Below are positions 11,324 to 23,230 of a DNA stretch of 64,000 nucleotides, one piece after another. Origin of the DNA: Capillidium heterosporum (taxonomy: Eukaryota > Entomophthoromycota > Entomophthoromycetes > Entomophthorales > Capillidiaceae). The translations under genes and the position numbers were made by a program. The stretch lies in assembly GCA_016630905.1 (NCBI GenBank), contig WBMQ01000009.1, positions 1,550,001 to 1,614,000 of the forward strand. The letters run 5' to 3'. Within the stretch, counting starts at the first letter, position 1. Each line of letters starts with the position of its first letter. A model generated the notes under the pieces. That model was not told the origin of the DNA and searched no databases. It saw only the letters and a program-made list of their open reading frames with translations.

Positions 11324-12975
11324 CTAAACAGTAATATTTTTAGGTAGCTGGATCGGGAGCTCAGCGACGGCATACAAGAAACTTGCAGTCATAGCGGTAC
11401 ACTTTCCAATCTCACTTGGAAGTAAACTTTCCATACGGTCGGCATTTGTATGATGGTAGTTGAAGTAGGTACGGTACCTTTGTGATTCGATAGCTGCTGA
11501 ATCCAAACTGGCACATGGTACACCTTTGTCGCACATGTAAGAGACGTCGGCATCTCCCCCTTCCGCTAAAAACATCAAGTTAGCAAAGACATATAAGAAT
11601 CAAAATACTTCTAAAGACGTTCCCATAGGTTGTGTTGCCTAGAAGTTGCTTGCCGATTTGGGTAAAGATATCATAAGCTTCATCAGTCCCCGAGAAGTAG
11701 AACCCCTTAGGCTCGTAGATCCCACTATCCGATTCCATAGCCAGGATATGGTTATCGAGATTGTTCAGTTGCGATTTCAAGTATTCTTTGCCACCTGACC
11801 CACCTTGCTCCTCATCGGCCCAGAAAATGGCCCTTAAGGTACGCTTGGGTCGCTTACCCAACTTTGCTATCTGTCGTAAAGCCTCCCAGCTAACAAAAGC
11901 ACCCGCCCCATCATCCTGAGCACCTACACCGACATCCCAGGAATCAATATGCCCACTCATAATAATGATCTCGTTTGGTTTCTCGGAGCCCTTGAGTTCA
12001 ACTATCAGGTTACCACCGATCGATTGGTTACGGTGGATCTTGGCACCCATAGTTAGACGTACAACTGGCGGCTTGAAGTAGGAAAGTTCGTCAGCCGTCT
12101 TGGAGACTTTTTGGGACCTAAGTTGGATTCTGTGAAACATCTCGGCATCTTCTAATGTGATGGCGGCACCGGGGATCTTGGACTCTTTCATGACGCCGGT
12201 GTGAGGGGTGCTCAATGAAAAGTTAGTAGCTGATCTAACTAGAGCTGCAACAGCACCTTGAAAAATGTTAGGTAGAGCTATTAGAAAAAGGGTACCGTAG
12301 GGTTCAGATCGAAATGCACAGTTCTGTCTAAAGTTGGAGGCCTTACCGTACCCTGTCCACAATGGGTTGCACAAAACAATTTTGCCTTTGAATTTACCCT
12401 GCTCGCCCAACTTCTTGTGCTCGTCCCAGTCCCGTACAGAGACTACTTCGGCCGTGATTCCGTCTTTGTCAGTGCCAATCGAGCGCCCTAGGCCTAGCAT
12501 GTCCAATTTGACTGAACCTCGAGTCGGTGAGAGGAAGTAGAGGGACTCTTGATTGCGGGACCAGACATCAGCCTGCGAAATAAATAGTTAGTAGTAGTTG
12601 GCATTATATATGTGTTACCCAAACTGGCTGGATGTAGGCATCTAGTTTGTCTTCTTTGATCGCTTTCTCTTTGATCCACTGTAAGGACTATAAACTGTTA
12701 AATAAGGTTGACTAAATGGACTTACGTTGGTAAATCCAGCAGATCCGGGTAGTCGATGTCCATAGAGATCTGTCATCTCGGCTAATCTATCCCATGCGAT
12801 GCTTGGAATGTTAGCGTGGTTGGTGAAGGAGGCTTACTTTGAGTTGATACTCCCATCGATCAACTTGCTGATATCGTTGGATAGAAAAGATAGGTCTAAA
12901 CTTGATGCCAACGACTGCTTACTTTGAGCAAGTATGAGGCTTGGGAGAATGGCCAACGATAGTTTGAAATACATG
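11324..12975 (-). CDS. Carboxypeptidase Q-like M28 metallopeptidase, copy A
   Basis: Starts MYFKLSLAILPSLILAQS, a signal peptide, so secreted or vacuolar. Exons join in frame through introns near 12802-12837, 12687-12723, 12577-12619, 12258-12297 and 11579-11622. Residues of the PA-like insert (LGLGRSIGTD, KGKIVLCNP, AALVRSATNFSLSTPHTG) precede the catalytic domain. All M28 zinc and catalytic residues are visible: His in SGHIDSWD, Asp in DDGAGAF, the Glu pair in ADEEQGGSG, Asp in AMESDSG and His in FNYHHTNADRM. The order and spacing match carboxypeptidase Q (plasma glutamate carboxypeptidase), which removes unsubstituted amino acids from dipeptides. Length is close to 480 residues, as expected. 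It is the downstream member of a tandem pair with copy B. Confidence 0.92.
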
Positions 12976-13005
12976 ATGTGGGTTGAATAGTTTCGAGTGA
13001 CAGCT

Positions 13006-13013
13006 ATTTATAC
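13006..13013 (-). promoter_or_regulatory. Probable TATA box of M28 copy A
   Basis: TATAAATA on the minus strand about 30 bases before the ATG at 12975. The same octamer lies before the secreted repeat protein. Confidence 0.35.
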
Positions 13014-13760
13014 TAGATTTCGTTGATAAGGAATATGCAGCATTGTCACAAGGTAGTTATCATCTTTTACGTGATCTTAAGGCCACATGACTTTAGTATA
13101 TTAGGTTTTTGGTAACCACATATCCAAGTTTTATATTCCAAGAATAACATTAGACTATTTAGAAAATATTGTTCAAATATGGCTATAACTCATTAAGGAT
13201 CTCAAGAGAGTTGCCATATATAGTAATGGACAGAAACATCACCTCATCCTAATGGTAAATGACATGGACGAAAGTATCACTAGACAACAACGTGAAAGCT
13301 ATATTTATACTAGGGGCGTCTAAAACTGATGACCTTTTTCTATATTTTCATAACTTGGCAGGTTTTGACAGCTCGGAGGATTAGTATGTTTTCTCACTAA
13401 ATATTTCAAAGTAGGTTTTTGCTTTAATAGTTGGTAAGGATACTTCCCTTTAAACATATAGAGCTGTTCAAAATGTAGAACTAGAGAAAGTCTTTTGGAT
13501 AGATCTTTATATATATAGAGGTTTTTAGAACAGCTTTAAAAGGTTGAAAATGACCAAAGCCTACTTATCTTTAGTTTGAATTCTCTAGGATGTATCTGTA
13601 TACAAATTGAATTTTCTTACCTATAGCTAACTGTATTTTACGACAAGTTATTGCAAATCTTTTATCTTAATTCTAAAATAGAGCAGGTGTAAACTTTTCA
13701 TCACCCTAATATCCCAAAAACGAAGATCATTTAATAATAACTACATTGCTTTCAACTTAA
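13014..13760. other. Intergenic between the two M28 copies
   Basis: Promoter side of copy A and 3' flank of copy B. AT-rich; no open frame, repeat or RNA gene recognised. Confidence 0.5.
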
Positions 13761-15401
13761 CTACACTGTAAGTTTTTTAGGCAATTGAATAGGAAGCTCA
13801 GCAACTGCATACAAAAAGCTTGCTGTCATGGCAGTACACTTTCCAACCTCACTTGGAAGTACGGCCTCCATACGATCGGCATTGGTATGGTGGAAGTTCA
13901 TGTAGGTGCGATAGCTCTGCGATTCGGCTGCCCTCGAAATCAAAGAAGCACAGGGAACCCCTTTGGCGCACATATACGAAATATCGGCATCTCCGCCTTC
14001 AACTAAAATCATGTTACTAAAAATAACTACTATACAAGTTACCTTTGAGCACATTCCCGTAAGTAGTGTTGCCTAGTAGCTGCTTACCAATCTCTGCAAA
14101 AATGGTGAAGGCTGGATCGGTTCCAGAAAAGTAAAATCCTTTGGGATCGTAGATCCCACTATCCGATTCCATAGCTAGAATGTGGTTGTTGAGGTTGTTT
14201 AACTGGGAGTTTAAGTAGGTTCTCGCACCTGAACCACCTTGCTCCTCATCGGCCCAGAATATGGCACGCAAAGTGCGCTTGGGTTGCTTATCCAACTTGG
14301 AGATTTGGCGTAAAGCTTCCCAAGCGACAAAGGCACCGGCCCCGTCATCTTGAGCACCTACACCGACATCCCAGGAATCAATATGTCCACTCATAATGAT
14401 AACCTCGTCAGGTTTCTCCGAACCTTTGAGCTCAACGATTAAATTGCCGCCGATGGGCTGGTTGCGTTGGATGGTAGCTCCCATAGTTAAATGGACAACT
14501 GGAGGCTTGAACATGTAGCGATCTTCAGGTGTTGTTATAACCTTTTTGGACCTCTCTTGAATTCTATGAAACATCTCAGCATCCTCCAAAGTTATAGCTG
14601 CTCCTGGAATCTTGGATTCTTTCATGACGCCGGTATGTGGACTACTGAGTGAGAAGCCGGTTGCCGATCGTACTAGTACCGCGACAGCACCTTTGAAAAG
14701 TTGGCTACAAACTAAATTAAAAATTTACCATAAGATTCTGATCGAAGAGCACAGTTTTGTCTAAAGTTGGAGGCTTTGCCGTATCCATTCCAAGGTGGAT
14801 TGCAAAGTACAATTTTTCCTTTGAATTTACCTTGCCTACCCAACAGTTCATGTTCTTCCCAAGTTCTTACTGATACAACTTCAGCAATGACACCCTCTTC
14901 ATCAGTTCCAACTGATCTCCCTAAGCCTAACATATCGAGTTTTACCTTTCCTCGTGTTGGTGATAGGAAATAAAGAGATTCTTGGTTGCGGGTCCATATG
15001 TCGGCCTTACAACTGGTTAAGAATTTTCAAATATATAATTTACCTTGACAGGCTGTATATAAGCATCTAAGTTGTCTTCTTTGGTTGCTTTTTCTTTTAT
15101 CCATTGTAAAGACTATAAAAAATTAGTTAAAGTTGGCTTATAAACTTACATTTAAAAACCCAGCAGATCCAGGTAAGCGGTTCCCGTAGAGATCCGTCAT
15201 CTCGGCCAGCCTATCCCATACCAAGCTATAAATAAATGTTAGAAATGAAATGTAGAAGCTTTACTTTGAGTTTATACTCCCATCTATCAATTGGTTTATA
15301 TCGTTGGAAAGAAAAGATAGGTCAAGTGCCGATTTAAATGTAAACTGGTTGTGAGCAGATGTAAGGTATGGCAAAAGGAATAGAAATGTGTTGAAATACA
15401 T
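13761..15401 (-). CDS. Carboxypeptidase Q-like M28 metallopeptidase, copy B
   Basis: Starts MYFNTFLFLLPYLTSA (signal peptide) and follows copy A closely: the same exon pattern, SALDLSFLSNDIN against SSLDLSFLSNDIS, and the same WDRLAEMTDLYG segment. Catalytic residues are intact: SGHIDSWD, DDGAGAF, ADEEQGGSG, AMESDSG and NFHHTNADRM. Introns sit at matching places, including one just before EGGDADISYMC. Differences are spread along the length, and silent sites have diverged well, so the duplication is not recent. Same strand as copy A, 785 bases apart, each with its own promoter region. Predicted secreted or vacuolar dipeptidase/carboxypeptidase. Confidence 0.92.
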
Positions 15402-15822
15402 ATCCAAGGTACTTTATTTCGATTGTTGATGCAATTGAAAGTTGGAAGTAGGTTGGCTTTGATAATAGCTTTGTTGGATGTGAAGATGTAGTCTTGTGAT
15501 CCAAAAGCGTGACGAAGCCTTTTAAGTTCTGCCTAAATATGTTGCTCGTTTTCTAATATATTATCCGGGTTGATTTGTAAAGAATCTAGTGATCGTCATA
15601 ATTTAATAAAAGTATGCCACTACTTGCTATACGCACCAAACCTTCAATGTTCTGTGCAAATTTGATTGAAATAGCCTCATTTAGCTCAAGTAGAAGTTTA
15701 TATCAAATCAAACTTAATACTGCAGTTCAAATAACAGCCCTACCATTTATTTAATCAAGTATTTGTACTTGTGAAATACAAATATACACTTTCAACTTGT
15801 CCGATACCTTTTAAGCCAGTAT

Positions 15823-17521
15823 TTAAAGCAAGCGGTCAGTTAGTATCTCATACTGCATGCGTTCTCGGAAATACTCCATATCATCCTGGCCAAAGTTAAA
15901 GATGATCGGCCCTGAAGCTACCCTTCTTTTAAGTATGGTAGCAACGAACTGCAAGCTGAAAACCCCACAATCATATCCATTTTCCTGCTGGGGAACTTCA
16001 ACTACGACATCATTCCAACCGTTCCAGTCAAAGGCACCTTTCTTCTTGTCAGAATACTCATCAGTTATATACTGACGAATAAGCTTTACCAAATGCATTA
16101 GTATACGCTTTGAAATAAACTACCTTAAACTCCTCGGCAAATCTATTGTTGGAATGGTTCATGGAATCGTAGTACCCAACCACTTTGTTGGCGAAATCTA
16201 CAATGAAGCAGGTCCAATGGTAGTTCTTGTTGACTGGGATAACGATGCAATCCTTGGAAAAGATATCAACCTTCTTGGTCCACCTTCGGACTTGAGAGTA
16301 GTTCTTCTGTTCTAGTTTTGTAAATAGGAAGCTGTTAAAGGCGTAGCAGCTTAGATATTGGTCAGGATCTGATGCACTGCGCTGGATCAACATACTCACG
16401 TATTTGTTGATAATCTAAAGGAATCTAAATGAGGCTGAATAGTCTGTAAAATCATACTTCATCGTTGAGCCATGTTCCTTGATTAAGTGTCATCAGATCG
16501 TGGGGTGTAACCGAGCATTTTATAAGCCGTCTTAAACCATCTTTGATCTATTGTTAAGTGTTAAGTTAGGGAGCTTGAGCAAAATCTACCGTCTGTTGTG
16601 CATTATCAGGTAGAGGAGGGAGAGGTTCACTCTAAATACATATTTAGCATCAAAACATCAGTTCTTCTTATGCCTACCTTGGAGTTACGCTCATTAAGTA
16701 TTGTAGAGTATAGTTTAGGGACGCTATAGCTATCATTAGTATTGGAATTTACAAGCACACTATAGTTTACCTTGCTTTATATTTGTTTATAAGCTGAGTT
16801 ATAGTGCCTATAATGCTTATCCCTTTTAGTTCAAATTGAGAGTTGTGAGGATATATATTTGCAGGAATAGGAGGCTAAAGTTAAAGCAAGTTAGATAAAG
16901 AGGTTGATATACAGTATTTAGCAAAGAAAAGCTCTTGGGAGAATTGAAGTATACAAAACTATAGGACTTGAACATATTTACCTTGATCGTTCTAAATAGT
17001 TCCGAAGCATATCCATTTACATTATCGTCGATACCGAATTGGTCGAAATTGGGGATGCTGGTGCTTTTTTCTGTCTAAGTTGATTTTAACACAAAGAACA
17101 AAATGTGTTTAAAAATTACTGGTAATTTCAAGGCTTCATTTGACTCAACCTTCAATGCTCTTTTGTCTATTTTATGTTAAGGGTAGACACTCAAAGCAAC
17201 TTACCTCTCATAAAACTATGGTCTAAATAAGAAAGACTTAGTAAATGGTACATGTACTAAAATTACTCTTTCTTTGTTGGTAATGTAGCGGAGTTAATAC
17301 ATCGAATTTCTGCATTCTTTTAAAGCTTGCACTTAAATCCTATAAAAATTAACACCTTACTATATCTTAAAAAGTACATTGTGATGGCCAACTGCAAATA
17401 AAACTTTACACTTTTTGGTCTGAAAGAAGTCTTCTGTTAGATATTGAATTTTGGGTTTTCGCTTCGGATCGGTAAACTCTGGGATTGTATTCATGCTGGC
17501 TTTAGTATCTGGATGATTCAT
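15823..17521 (-). CDS. Ulp1/SENP-type SUMO protease (peptidase C48)
   Basis: The catalytic domain is read from two 3' exons (16399 to about 16126 and about 16087 to 15823) joined over a 38-nt intron after AEEFK to give KLIRQYITDEYSDKKKG. The full C48 catalytic set is visible: His in NYHWTCFIVD, Asp in VGYYDSMNHS, Gln in EVPQQENGYDCGVF and the Cys in the same motif. The domain is about 190 residues, as in the family. The N-terminal half is broken into several short exons; I place the start at an ATG at 17521 (NHPDTKASMN), followed by QKFDVLTPLHYQQRK in the next exon. These N-terminal exon joins are tentative. It removes SUMO from proteins and matures SUMO precursors, usually at the nucleus. 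Confidence 0.85.
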
Positions 17522-18139
17522 GCTGATAGGTAGAATCGAATTTATTAAGTAGCTTGTAAAATAAAAGAACGAGTTGCTTTGAACATCAAGAAAGGTTGGC
17601 TCGAGCTTTTGAACTGGAATTTAGGTTTATCAGCGATTTATGTTTATAGTACATTGATGCTATTGGTGCAGTTTACTTGTAGAAATTCGCATGAGCTTAT
17701 TTATTGCTTTAAAATAGTTTTAGCCGTTCAGTTGAAATTGGATGCTTCAAACTTTAGGCTCACTTGTAAAGGCAACTCATAATATTCAAACAAAGTGGTA
17801 TATATTTGAGTTTTAATTCAAGTGGATATTCAAGTAAAGCTTACAAAGAGTAACTTACTGGGCTCACCTGGTTGTAGGTTTTAGTGTCTTATACAGCTTC
17901 TGCTTCTCTTATATAATCCGATTCCAAAATCCTTTAGAAAACTTGTACTAAAAGTGTTACAAAAGGCAGTATTCCCTAAATAATTTGTATAGCAGTTGAT
18001 CTTCAATATAAAATCCATATCTGCCAATTCATTTACTCTTTTCTCTATCGCAAAACAAATCTTGCTTAGATATTACCGGATGCCACCAGTAAACTATAGA
18101 CGTAAATCAATCTACAGCACCTTTGTAAAGCTAGAGCTT
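17522..18139. other. Intergenic
   Basis: Upstream of the SUMO protease. The 67-residue open frame at 17579-17782 shows no family resemblance and is probably chance. Confidence 0.4.
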
Positions 18140-18640
18140 GAAAAGCTTAGCTGCTATAATTTCCTTTTCTAGCAAAGAAATTTCACTTCCATCCCATTCT
18201 TGCCTAGTTGGAGATTGGGAAGATGAACCAAGAGCCAAGTTAGTCATCCAACAAGTTATTCCTGTTTTTGGTCAAACTTCCACACAGCAAAAAAGGCCTT
18301 GTTGTCCATCAGCATTATCCCTTGCTTTACTTTCTTGAGTTCTATAGAAACCGACTCTAGAGTTCAATTAGCCACTAGTTTCTAAAATTAAGGCCTATGA
18401 TTTGGTGAGCTTCATCCCAAACGAAGATTCTTACATCATATTTAAACCCTTTTAATTTCCGCCACATAAACCAATAAGCTTTCAGTTACTAACAACAATT
18501 AGAACTGGCTTAGACTAAAGTTATCATTAGTTTCACCCCTAGCTTTGAGTAAACGAAAGGCCCTCAGCAAGTTTCAAAATCGTATAATAGCAACCGGAGA
18601 TCAACCGTACATTTCTTACATCAAGGTAATTTCTGCTTAT
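18140..18640 (-). pseudogene. Broken SF2 (DEAH-box) helicase fragment
   Basis: Reading the minus strand, LLLVTESLLVYVAEIKR runs into VRIFVWDEAHQIIGLNFRN (DEAH codons at 18405-18416), followed by WLIEL. A basic-residue-to-DEAH layout with a following (x)FR segment is that of SF2 helicase motif II, nearest to RecQ-type enzymes. The flanks need at least two frame changes and contain stops, and no Walker A motif is present nearby, so this is a relic of about 500 bases. The window's intact XPD gene is a different helicase and is not its source. Confidence 0.4.
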
Positions 18641-18807
18641 AAGCTTATACATTGTCTTTTTAATACCTCCTCTTTATCAACTTTTACCATGTGCATTTAA
18701 TAAATTTTATTTTAATAATAGAGCATTTAAACCCTCCATTTATATTTTACATTGTGTTTAGTGATATATTCTAAATAGGCTATTAGTAATCCAAAACCAA
18801 ACCATCA

Positions 18808-19923
18808 ATGACCGCCAACAAAATGGAAACAACAACAGCAAAAGCCACCTTTTCATCACCCGATACTTCGGACATTAAAACCAGTGTAACTCCAGCCCAA
18901 CGCTCGCTATCCGTTTATTCCACCGATTCGCAAAGCTTAAAGGATAACCAATCGAAAACCCCATCTATCTATTCAAAATTGGAGGAAGAGGTGCAAGAAC
19001 AAGCTACTTTTAACTTATGGTCCTACATACCCAACTTAACATCCATTTCAAGTTACATCTTCACTCCTTTTTCGTAACTTTAACTATCTCCATACTGTAT
19101 TAATACCATTTTTAGTCAAAAATCAGAACCGACACCCAAAGTAGCACCCAAAAAGAAAGAGTTGAAGTCGGTTCCCTTGCAAACTTTCTACAACTCGAGT
19201 CCAGCTACAACATCCCTAACCAACGTGGTAGTTACTAGAGGCAACAAACCTTCGACTGGTCTCATAAAAAGGCCGTTGCCGTCAACAAAGGAGGAGGAAG
19301 TTGATGGACCTCAACCCGTAAAGTATTATGAATCGTTGGAACAGTACCCCGACCAAGAGCACATCGACTTTAGCATTGAAGAGACCAACGATCCCAAGCG
19401 TAGAAACCGAGCTCGACACCAACTGCAATTTTCCAATTCAAACGACATGGCTGACTGGATCCCTGGATTTTTCGCCCCTGTCTTGGAAACTTCGGCATCC
19501 TCGCCGGGATACGTGCAGCGTCTAGTCATAAGCGCTTTACTCTCGCCCACCTCCAACCCCAACAACGGGCATCCTAGCGCCATGGGCCGTAAGTTGTTCT
19601 CGCTGATGACGGGGTCCGTCATAGCTGGTCCTAACGGTACATCTGCTAGTCCTTTGGCCATCCAGTTCCGACCCAAGTTAGACTTGTACCCCGACGATGA
19701 GGATTATGAGCTTCGACAGGCTTTGACAAACGACGAGTCCAATTTAGTTGAACTGCGACCGATAACCAAAGGGTTTATCCCTAAAGTTACGTTGGATTTT
19801 AATCATTATGATACAAAATCCATATCCCCACCCCTGTCCCCATCGTTCGCACCTTCCTCCCCGTCCCAGCATGATATCAGTGGGACTAGTTACCCAAAGT
19901 ATGAGAGTGTACCTGCTTGGTAA
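18808..19923 (+). CDS. Unknown fungal protein, 357 residues
   Basis: Two exons joined over a 42-nt intron (19074-19115) in frame: ...YIFTPF-SQKSEPTPKVAPKKKE. The N-terminal 120 residues are Ser/Thr-rich and disordered. The middle holds a folded-looking segment (MADWIPGFFAPVLETSASS, YVQRLVISALLSP, GRKLFSLMTGSVIAGPNG) and the tail is Pro/Ser-rich. No signal peptide or membrane segment. GC content and codon use are clearly coding. I do not recognise a family. It stands alone on the plus strand, converging on Dus1. Confidence 0.8.
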
Positions 19924-20753
19924 TACTTGGATAACTAAAAGGGGCGATAGAAGGTGGGGTTTGGAACCCAATTGAATTTAAAATGGGAAGGGTTGAAGGA
20001 TCAGCTTCGTATCTCGGTTTTATTTTTTTGCATTAGAGAGGGGTACCTACCATGATTCAATGAGTTTACTTGCAAACTTTTGTAAAGTTTAGCTGGTGGA
20101 CATTGGTTTATCAACGTTGAATCAGGCTTTCCTTTTATGTTTCCTTTTCATTCTATTCTATTCTAAATTTATAAAGATATTAAAATAGGTTTACCGTTTG
20201 CTAAAGTACCCTGTTGCTGGTTTATTTTTATGTTAGGTTGGGCTATCAGCAAGCGGTAATTAGTCTTTGCTACACAGTAACTTCTATTTCCTCGAATATT
20301 TTCAACTTTCCAATCAAATGGAATGTAGTGTTATAAATTGAACTGCTTATGTTGACAAAAAGCTGGCCAAGGAAATTTCCAAAGGTGCATAGGATTTTGC
20401 ACCGATGCTGTCTTTAAATCGGCAGGTAGGCTTTGGAAGTTTCATGGATCCTAAACTTCAACTGCACATCAGCTGCTTCAAAACTAGAATGTAGGCAACT
20501 TAGACAAACTTTTTATCAATTTAAAATTAGATACATTTTTCGCTCTTGAATCTATTTTTCCAGATGTTTGAATATGCATATGTAAAAAGCATCTTTAAAA
20601 CCTATCTATAGACATCACAATCATCGATTTAAGAGAATATTTTAACAATCAATTCAATTCTACAAACTTCCAAATTCGAATCTGCAGCTATGAAAGTAAA
20701 AATCAACGCCTATCTGTAAACTATTTATTTATCTATTATGCTTAAAGTTGGTT
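19924..20753. other. Intergenic between convergent genes
   Basis: 3' flanks of the unknown gene and Dus1. A patch near 20340-20490 has higher GC and short coding-like frames on both strands but nothing I can assign; it could be another relic. Confidence 0.4.
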
Positions 20754-22347
20754 TCAAGCTTTAACCACCTTATCATGCACCTGGCAACTCAAACCCTCCT
20801 CACTTGGATTCTCCTTGGTTTTATCCACTTGGACTTTACAACAAATTTTACAGGACAGGTGGAGGCAGTTGGCCGAAGCTACGTTGGAGCAGCTTTTGCA
20901 GATCAACTTGGTGGATACTCGCTGCTGTTTAGCTAAAATCACAAAAAATAAAGTCAATACCATTGCTTGGAAATTTTTATTGTCTGTTGAAATTCAAATG
21001 GCCAAGTAGCCAAGAAAACATACCTGTGGGTGTAGGTTCGGTAGCTACTTGAGAATCTATGGGTCGTTTCAAATTGGCTGTGGAATCTTCCTTCTCCTTT
21101 TCAACTTCCTTCTCAGCTTTCGATTTGAGTTGGTTGTGGACGTTGGGGGGTCGGATGTAAGGTTGGGCTAACCAGTGAGGGATGATTTTCAAACCTTCGG
21201 CATTTACTTCAAACTCGCCAATCTCTTTGCCTTCGGCGTCGGCCTACCAAATATATTAGTCTAAAATACAACTTCTAAACCTACCTTTAACTTTTCATCC
21301 AATTCCAAAATAATCTCTTCAAACTGTTCGAAAGTTCTACTTTGACCCAGCTTGGTTCGTAGGTCAGTGTAGATAGTCAAGGGGTACTTGTACAGCTTGA
21401 AGAGGTGAGCTCGAACGTAAGCAACGGTACGAGGTTCTTTGATCTCCTTACAGATGGCAAGGTACTGCTTGGAAACTTCCCATAACGGTTGGTACTTCCC
21501 AGAGAATAAAGTGGGGTTGTACAGTACAGCTTCAGCCGACATAACTCCATCCACTCCAGTCTCCTTCATGCAACGTTCGATATCCTCAAAGTAGAGGACG
21601 TTACCGTTGGCAGTAAACAGGGATGGATAGCGCTTCCTTCACCATCTTGATTTGCTGCCAATCGGCTAAGCCGGTGTTATGCCCTTTCTGTTCGCGTATC
21701 CTACCGTGTACCGTAAGTAGCTGGCAGCCCGCCTGCTCCAGCATCTTGGCGTAAGCGATAGTCTTTTCCACTTCGGGGAATATGCGAATTTTGCAAGTTA
21801 CTGGGACTTTCAACTCGGTATCTAATTTACGTACCATACTTTCGATCAAAGCCCACTCATCTTGCAAGTAGGAGCCGTAGTGTCCGCGCTTGGCTATATG
21901 CTGAGGGCAACCTAAATTGATATCGACGGCATCGCACCTGTCTTCCACTAACTTTGCCGCATTGTATAATTGGGTTGGGTCGTTGGCACAGAATTGGACG
22001 ATTAGTGGGCGGTCGGTAGGTAAAGTTTGGAACATCTCTTCCCGGTACTTGCTGCTATTGCTGTCGCCAAATAATTTTGCATGGTACATTGGCGTGTAAC
22101 AGAGCTGAGCCCCATGCTTTCGGGTTAGTTCGCGCCATGCCTTGAAAAAATTAGAATCTAATTTTAAAACAAAATAATGGGTTTACCAGCTCCGACTGAT
22201 CTACCTAAATAAACATTTGTCAGTATGTAAAATTTCTAAAATTAAATTTACCATGGGAGCGACAACATATTTAGCGCTGTTTAAGCTTTGCTTAAAAAAT
22301 TCGTAACCTTTGAGTTTTACAATCTTACTGGGGTTGGTGGCACTCAT
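20754..22347 (-). CDS. DUS1: tRNA-dihydrouridine(16/17) synthase (Dus1), with an apparent +1 frameshift
   Basis: Starts [20 protein letters not shown]. The family signature [19 protein letters not shown] is assembled from three exons, the middle one only 18 nt (22187-22204). The FMN-binding TIM-barrel motifs follow: [27 protein letters not shown] (catalytic Cys), [23 protein letters not shown] and [15 protein letters not shown]. Between SIPV and [14 protein letters not shown] the frame changes by one extra base near 21612; no intron explains it. The C-terminal exons carry [13 protein letters not shown] and a Cys cluster ([20 protein letters not shown]), typical of Dus1 tails. It reduces U16/U17 in the tRNA D-loop. 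Either the base is an assembly error, or the gene is broken, or it is translated by frameshifting. Confidence 0.88.
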
Positions 22348-23230
22348 ATTAAATATTTAGATATTGTATTTTCTATTTGTATTTTCTATGTTGGTTGAGA
22401 GAAAGGTTGGTAGCTAGCGAAAAGCTTTTGAAAGTTTTGGTGGATAAGTGGTTTCTTCCTTAAAACTAAAGGGTTTGTGAAATGAAAATTCTTTAGGAAT
22501 TTAGTTTGGGAACTTTCAGTTTATGGATTTTGATGGTGTTTTTGTTTAGAAAGTCGGCAGGATTGGTGGACCTATGTTTGATTTCCCTTTGTTATTTGTG
22601 CTATATTTTCAATAATGTCATCTTCTTTTTCTATCACATAACTCTATGTTTTCATTACTTTTAATGTAAATCTTAGGATTTGTCTTTTCAATGTATGAAA
22701 CTAGTATATATCTTTTGAAACTGGTGTCACTTTTTACACAAGATTTCTTATGTTATATAATCTCTCAAATGTTGACTATCTATATCAAGAAATATACTGA
22801 TGCTAATTTCGAATAGTTTATTTTCAGTATATTAAATAGGAATAGAATTTATAAATAATGACTAAACGGGTGAAGTTGCTTGAATGCTATCAGTACATAC
22901 TAAGTTTGTTCTATAACAGCCGTACCAGTATCTTAGATTTAGTATTAAGGCCAATGAGCTCGATATATAACTCCCTACATATAAGCTATTTAGATTAATT
23001 TATTTCAAATCTAAACAGTACAAATAGCGGTGTACCGGCTCTATAGACATAAAGTTCTACAGATACCAATTTTCGTGATACCAAGAAATCCAATCACATC
23101 TTGCAGCTAGAAAAACTCTATAGACCTAATCATATATTTAACTAAAAGCATTCTACTTGTATTGCATTACTCTGTACAATCGCTTTGTTGGATATTGGCC
23201 TTTAACCAGGGCCATAACTCAGCATTAGGG
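22348..23230. other. Intergenic, AT-rich
   Basis: Upstream of Dus1 and downstream of WDR83, both on the minus strand. No open frame, repeat or RNA gene recognised. Confidence 0.5.
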
